Shown here piece after piece: positions 12,653-16,040 of a stretch of DNA of 16,040 bases. A model generated the notes under the pieces. It had not been told where the DNA came from. It was given only the letters and a program-made list of their open reading frames with translations, and made no database searches. Position numbers and translations under genes: made by a program. Location: contig JACQAW010000126.1 of NCBI GenBank assembly GCA_016194725.1, positions 1-16,040 on the forward strand, given 5' to 3'. The stretch comes from Deltaproteobacteria bacterium (GTDB lineage: Bacteria > Bdellovibrionota > UBA1018 > UBA923). Position 1 is the stretch's first letter. Every line of letters begins with the position of its first letter.

Positions 12653-14028
12653 AAGTAAAAACAATCCTGGTCGTGGAGCCCGACGCGAAAGCGCGGCAAC
12701 ATCTGGAGTCCCTGCTCACGAACGCGCAGTTTAAAGTGGTATTGGCCACCGATGAGATAATCGGCCAGAAGATCTTTGAAACCGACGTGGTTGACGCCGT
12801 CATCGCTGAAATCAACGCCTCGGGAATCAAGGGCGTGGAGTTCACGCGAATTCTTAAAAAGATCAGACAGGTGCCGGTCATCATGATGACCCAGATTTCC
12901 GACCTCAATGAAACGCTTCAGGCCTACGAGGCTGGCGTTGACGGCTTTGTCGCCAAGCCCGTGCACAAAGAGGAGCTCATTGAAGTCATTTCGGCCTGCC
13001 TTGGACTGGCCAACGTGACTGAAGGGTCATTCAAAGACCAGGATTTTTGCCGCATCAATGTTCATGACTTCGTTGTCGGAACCCAGATCAAATACGATGT
13101 TTATATCAAGCTGACCGGCCAGAAATACGTCAAGATCGCCCATCGCGGCGAAGACCTTTCCACTGAGCGCGTCGACACCTACAAGGCCCGAGACGTTCAA
13201 TACCTGTACATGCTCAAGAGCGACTTCAAGAAATACGTGGGTCACGTCATGGAGCGCCACGCGGCCCGCTTTGCGGCGCTCGATTCGGCGGCGCGCACCA
13301 GTCTGGTGAAGCATACCGGCGAAGTCATCATGCAGCAGCTCTTCGTCGACGACCTCAGTGAAGAAACCTATGCCGGGGCAAAAGCATTCGTCGAAAACAT
13401 GGTTGCCTCCGTAACCGAGGATATGGACGCCTTCAAACTCATCGCCGTGCTCAACAACCACGCCGATTTCATCTACGCCCACAGCGTGGCGGTAAGCTTT
13501 TATGGCACCCTGCTGGCAAAACAGGTCAAGTGGACCTCGTCGCCCAATCTTTTCAAAGTCGCGATGGGCGGCCTGTTGCACGACATCGGCAAAAAGGAAA
13601 TCGACCGCGCGATTCTTCTGAAACCGCGGGTCGAGCTGACCGCCGAAGAAGCGCGCCAGCTCGACAGCCACCCGCTGCGCGGCCGCGACATCCTTTGCCA
13701 GCTGCCCGGCATTCCCACCGACATCATCCAAATCGTGCTGCAGCACCACGAAGACTGCGCCGGCCAGGGGCGTCCTTTTGGTCTCAAGAAAGAGCGCATT
13801 CACCCATTGGCACGCCTGCTTTCGGTTGCCGATACTTTCTGCCACCTGGCCCTTAAAAGCCCCGACAGTGCGGGAATGTCGCCCAAAGAAGCCATTGAAC
13901 GCATGCTCGTGCTGCATCGAGGGTCGCTCGATCCGGTCTTTCTCACTGCGCTGGCTGAGGTTTTCCACCTGGAGGCACCAGACAGCCGTACACAATGGCG
14001 AGGCCTTTTTATAAAAAAAGCCAGTTAA
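12649..14028 (+). CDS. Receiver / HD-GYP-type protein with Glu at the phospho site and degenerate GYP
   Basis: A 459-aa two-domain effector paired with the upstream kinase. An N-terminal receiver (about 1-120) keeps the T81 and K103 switch positions and the acidic start VVEPD, but the acceptor Asp is Glu (E54 in DAVIAEINAS, codon GAA). A middle segment (about 130-198, RINVHDFVVGTQIKYDVYIKL) resembles the domain found before HD-GYP modules. The HD-GYP-type domain keeps the first His (AHSV, H278), HD in LLHDIG (H311, D312), H341, and HHE (366-368), but GYP reads GRP (374-376). HD-GYP proteins normally degrade cyclic di-GMP. Here metal ligands look present, so phosphodiesterase activity is possible but uncertain. 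Confidence 0.9.
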   Translation: MKVKTILVVEPDAKARQHLESLLTNAQFKVVLATDEIIGQKIFETDVVDAVIAEINASGIKGVEFTRILKKIRQVPVIMMTQISDLNETLQAYEAGVDGFVAKPVHKEELIEVISACLGLANVTEGSFKDQDFCRINVHDFVVGTQIKYDVYIKLTGQKYVKIAHRGEDLSTERVDTYKARDVQYLYMLKSDFKKYVGHVMERHAARFAALDSAARTSLVKHTGEVIMQQLFVDDLSEETYAGAKAFVENMVASVTEDMDAFKLIAVLNNHADFIYAHSVAVSFYGTLLAKQVKWTSSPNLFKVAMGGLLHDIGKKEIDRAILLKPRVELTAEEARQLDSHPLRGRDILCQLPGIPTDIIQIVLQHHEDCAGQGRPFGLKKERIHPLARLLSVADTFCHLALKSPDSAGMSPKEAIERMLVLHRGSLDPVFLTALAEVFHLEAPDSRTQWRGLFIKKAS

Positions 14029-14066
14029 TTCAATTGTATACACGCCAGCATTACCTGATTGAATTA
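14026..14066. repeat. 9-bp inverted repeat across the promoter of the lysophospholipase gene
   Basis: TAATTCAAT (14026-14034, beginning at the HD-GYP stop codon) and ATTGAATTA (14058-14066) are perfect inverted copies 23 nt apart. The right arm covers the -35 of the next gene's promoter, so it could be an operator. As RNA it would be an A/T-rich stem. Confidence 0.5.
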
Positions 14067-14087
14067 GTCTGGTTACTGCGCTATAAC
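14059..14087 (+). promoter_or_regulatory. Sigma-70 promoter for the lysophospholipase-like lipoprotein
   Basis: TTGAAT (14059-14064, 4 of 6), a 17-nt spacer and TATAAC (14082-14087, 5 of 6). Transcription should start about 7 nt after the -10, at or next to ATG 14095. There is no Shine-Dalgarno, so the mRNA is predicted leaderless. Confidence 0.6.
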
Positions 14088-14094
14088 TCGCGCC

Positions 14095-15171
14095 ATGCAA
14101 ATTCTACGAGTTTCCCCGCTCACCCTTGGTGTTCTCATCACGTCACTTTGCCTGACTGCGACTTCAGGCTGCGGCCCCGGCGTCAAAGAGCCCGCAATTG
14201 ACCTGGATTCTCAAACCAGCCCTATGGCAACCGACTTCAGCTCGGAGACTGACGTCGAGGCCCGGTATCCGACTCAGATTTTGCCTTTTTACATGTCAGG
14301 AAAAGCCGGAACGTTTGCCGGCCAAACCGGCGTCTCGATCAACTATCGTGTTTTCACGGTGCCCAATGAAGTCGGAGCCATCGTGCTTCTGCCTGGCCGC
14401 ACCGAACCCATTCTCAAGTTCGCCGAAACGATTCAAGACCTGACCAGGCAGGGCTTTTCCGTATATGCCATGGATCACCGGGGCCAAGGCGCCTCGGGTC
14501 GAATGCTCTCGAACCCCGAGATAGGCTACGTTGAGTTTTTCAAGGACTACATCAGCGACGTCGATACCTTCGTGCAAACCATCGTGCGCGCGACGCTGCA
14601 TCCACATTTATTTTTACTGGCGCACAGCATGGGTGGCGGCATCAGCGGCATGTATCTATACGAACATCCCGACGTCTTCGAGGCCGTCGCGCTTTCTTCG
14701 CCCATGTTTCAAATCAACACCGCTCCCTTTCCCGCCGGCCTGGCCGCCGATCTTAGCCTGACCGACTGCGGCTTCAGCAACGGCCAGTCGTATGCTATCG
14801 GGCAGGCGGACTTCGACCCCGCGCAAAAATTCACCGATGCGGGTAATGACGTCACTCGCAGCCAGGCACGCTACAACGTGAAAATGCAGATGTTCGCGGA
14901 CAACCCCACCCAGCGTCTGGGCGGCGTAAGCTACCACTGGCTGTGCGAGTCCCTGACGGCTACCAGCCACGTACAGACCGTGGGCGGCGCCTCGACCACT
15001 CCGACGCTGATTTTCAAAGCCGGCAACGACGACATTGTCGTCACGTCCGCCGCCGACGCCTACTGCCACGCCGCCTCACAATGCCAGATCGTAACCTATG
15101 CCGACGCCTACCACGAGGTATTGAGCGAGCGCGATCCGCCAAACACAAACGCGATGAACTGCTTTTTGTAG
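14095..15171 (+). CDS. PldB-like lysophospholipase / alpha-beta hydrolase lipoprotein
   Basis: A 358-aa serine hydrolase of the lysophospholipase L2 (PldB)/monoacylglycerol lipase type. A lipoprotein signal peptide (LTLGVLITSLCLTATSGC) ends at Cys26. Family markers are MDHRGQGASGRM (127-137), the nucleophile elbow AHSMGG with Ser178, SSPMFQI, LGGVSYHWLCES, acidic residue(s) in AGNDDIVV (312-313) and His340 in YHEVLSERD. The catalytic triad is complete. Unlike E. coli PldB, which is not a lipoprotein, this one is probably membrane-anchored in the periplasm or at the outer membrane. The C-terminus stops at AMNCFL, slightly shorter than the usual final helix, and the next ORF begins 3 bp after the stop. 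Nearby mla genes suggest a role in envelope phospholipid turnover; that is inference. Confidence 0.88.
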   Translation: MQILRVSPLTLGVLITSLCLTATSGCGPGVKEPAIDLDSQTSPMATDFSSETDVEARYPTQILPFYMSGKAGTFAGQTGVSINYRVFTVPNEVGAIVLLPGRTEPILKFAETIQDLTRQGFSVYAMDHRGQGASGRMLSNPEIGYVEFFKDYISDVDTFVQTIVRATLHPHLFLLAHSMGGGISGMYLYEHPDVFEAVALSSPMFQINTAPFPAGLAADLSLTDCGFSNGQSYAIGQADFDPAQKFTDAGNDVTRSQARYNVKMQMFADNPTQRLGGVSYHWLCESLTATSHVQTVGGASTTPTLIFKAGNDDIVVTSAADAYCHAASQCQIVTYADAYHEVLSERDPPNTNAMNCFL

Positions 15172-15173
15172 GA

Positions 15174-15581
15174 GTGCAGCTGGGCCTGCTTATGCCATTT
15201 GGCGTGACCGGCACCATGATGTTCACCAAGAATGATCATCCGGAATGGGACGTCGACCTGACCTGGGAACCCTCGAACTACCTTCAATCTTACAGCGTGG
15301 GCGGCGCCTACCATCCCTTTAAGGGCGCTTTCTTCGTGGGCGCCCGAATTCGCGAAATGCAGCTCCACGCCCCCTGGTCCCGAGGTTATGACCCACATTT
15401 CGACAATCAGCTCGGAATTGGCCCTGAGATCGGCTTTCGGGGCTGGTTTGACAAGGGCCAGCGCTGGCTGGGGTCGGTTTCGGTAGGGGCCATCTACATT
15501 CCGAGCGACAATACCCTGCTTCCAGTCCTGTATACGCTCAATGTAGGCCTTGCCTACCGGGCCTTCAAGCACGCCAACTGA
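15174..15581 (+). CDS. Beta-barrel-like protein without a signal peptide (start uncertain, possibly truncated)
   Basis: From GTG 15174 (AGGA adjoins it) the product is 135 aa: VQLGLLMPFGVTGTMMF, then alternating polar/hydrophobic, aromatic-rich strands such as SYSVGGAYHPFKGAFFVGARI and SVSVGAIYIPSDNTLLPVLYTLNVGLAYRAF. This pattern is typical of outer-membrane beta-barrels. No Sec signal is present at GTG 15174 or ATG 15192. Reading further upstream in frame only yields the arginine-rich shadow of the lysophospholipase gene. The ORF therefore looks like a mature barrel that lost its signal peptide, or a 5'-truncated gene fused to the end of the lipase. No family is recognised, and the coding call itself is moderately sure. 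Confidence 0.6.
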   Translation: MQLGLLMPFGVTGTMMFTKNDHPEWDVDLTWEPSNYLQSYSVGGAYHPFKGAFFVGARIREMQLHAPWSRGYDPHFDNQLGIGPEIGFRGWFDKGQRWLGSVSVGAIYIPSDNTLLPVLYTLNVGLAYRAFKHAN

Positions 15582-15604
15582 GGCTTGAAGACCTGCCATC
15601 TTTT
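15563..15604 (+). terminator. Hairpin at the end of the barrel-like gene, possible terminator
   Basis: CTTCAAGC (15563-15570) and GCTTGAAG (15583-15590) are perfect 8-bp arms with a 12-nt loop that contains most of the stop codon. A short T-run (TCTTTT, 15599-15604) follows 8 nt later rather than directly, so termination would be weak. Confidence 0.45.
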
Positions 15605-15621
15605 GAGATACAACCAGGATA

Positions 15622-16040
15622 ATGAGCAAAAACCTGGTTTTTATCGTCGCCTATAACCACGAAAGCAAAATCGAAAAGGTAGTTTCGCGTATTCCGGAAG
15701 AGATCATGGCGAACCCCGACAACGAGGTTCTCATCATCGACGACGGCTCGCGCGACCGCACCTTTTTTCAGAGCGAAAGCATTCGCAAGAAACACCGGGG
15801 CAAGGCCAAAGTCACCGTGCTGCGAAATCCGGTCAATCAGGGCTATGGCGGAAATCAGAAGCTGGGCTACCGCTATGCCATCGACCACGGATTCGATCGC
15901 GTGTTCCTCATCCACGGTGACGGCCAGTACGCACCCGAGTACCTCCCCCAGATCGTGAACGCGCTCGGGAAGCACGAGCCGGACGCGCTCATCGCTTCGC
16001 GGATGATCGATCGCAGGGATGCGCTGCGTGGCGGCATGCC
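15622..16040 (+). CDS. GT2-family glycosyltransferase, N-terminal part (runs off the right edge)
   Basis: Begins MSKNLVFIVAYNHESKIEKV. It has the GT-A landmarks of family 2 glycosyltransferases: VLIIDDGSRDRT (nucleotide-binding Asp pair), NPVNQGYGGNQKLGYRYAI, and LIHGDGQYAPEYLPQIV, whose GDGQ matches the DxD-like metal motif DADGQ/GDGQ of dolichyl-phosphate mannosyltransferase and undecaprenyl-phosphate sugar transferases. About 139 residues are visible, and any membrane anchor would lie outside the window. AGGA precedes the ATG by 4-5 nt. It would transfer sugar from a nucleotide-sugar, perhaps to a polyprenyl phosphate; the acceptor cannot be told from this part. Confidence 0.93.
   Translation, partial: MSKNLVFIVAYNHESKIEKVVSRIPEEIMANPDNEVLIIDDGSRDRTFFQSESIRKKHRGKAKVTVLRNPVNQGYGGNQKLGYRYAIDHGFDRVFLIHGDGQYAPEYLPQIVNALGKHEPDALIASRMIDRRDALRGGM

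Noticed and set aside
14002..14022. GGC-TTTTT/AAAAA-GCC palindrome at the end of the HD-GYP gene as a terminator
   Set aside because: It lies inside the coding sequence, has a mismatch and a 3-nt loop, and is not followed by a T-run.
13027..14100. A 357-codon open frame on the minus strand opposite the HD-GYP gene
   Set aside because: It is antisense to a gene with clear conserved motifs; its composition is that of a shadow frame and it has no domain or ribosome site.
14943..15173. Upstream extension of the barrel-like frame within the lipase gene
   Set aside because: The translated extension is arginine-rich and lacks a signal peptide; it is the lipase sequence read out of frame. I start at GTG 15174 instead.

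Overview
The window (about 58% G+C by eye) comes from a flagellated, Gram-negative (diderm) bacterium. A flagellin gene, a flagellar-type sigma-54 enhancer-binding protein with a sigma-54 promoter, an Mla-type lipid transport operon, lipoproteins and a barrel-like protein point that way. The flagellin, the large TPR protein paired with an NtrC-like regulator, and an HD-GYP protein with a conserved middle domain resemble Bdellovibrionota or delta-proteobacterial sequences. That placement is inference from memory, not a search. No mobile element, CRISPR array, tRNA or rRNA was seen.

Layout. 1-439 (-) is the 5' part of a flagellin gene. A promoter/leader region with inverted repeats separates it from a divergent GT4 glycosyltransferase (638-1849 +) and a small secreted protein (1965-2273 +). 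That gene meets a PLP-dependent D-cysteine desulfhydrase/ACC deaminase family gene (2267-3259 -) tail to tail, with their ends overlapping. Divergent to the PLP gene is a MaoC-type hydratase (3343-3795 +), followed by a single-pass membrane protein (3897-4310 +) and a long symmetric hairpin. From 8051 down to 4375 (-) runs a two-gene flagellar-type operon: an exported TPR protein translationally coupled to a receiver-less NtrC-family protein. A near-consensus sigma-54 promoter and an upstream dyad resembling a FleQ box precede it.

On the other side of that control region an operon runs rightward: a lipoprotein (probable CTG start), mlaE, mlaF and mlaD, all with overlapping ends. It is followed by a GAF histidine kinase and an ATGA-coupled receiver/HD-GYP protein. 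Next come a PldB-like lysophospholipase lipoprotein, a barrel-like protein lacking a signal peptide, and the start of a GT2 glycosyltransferase cut by the window end.

How they fit together. Two themes recur: flagellar regulation (flagellin, TPR protein, degenerate activator) and envelope lipid handling (Mla genes, lysophospholipase). The strongest unusual observations are: (i) the sigma-54 activator homologue has substitutions in GAFTGA, Walker B and both arginine-finger positions but keeps an intact Fis-type DNA-binding domain; (ii) two palindromic 34-bp repeats with a GCAA loop sit in frame inside the kinase GAF domain; (iii) the partner receiver has Glu in place of the phospho-acceptor Asp and its HD-GYP motif reads GRP; (iv) the lipoprotein appears to start at CTG; (v) several genes without a Shine-Dalgarno have a -10 box positioned for leaderless or nearly leaderless mRNA.
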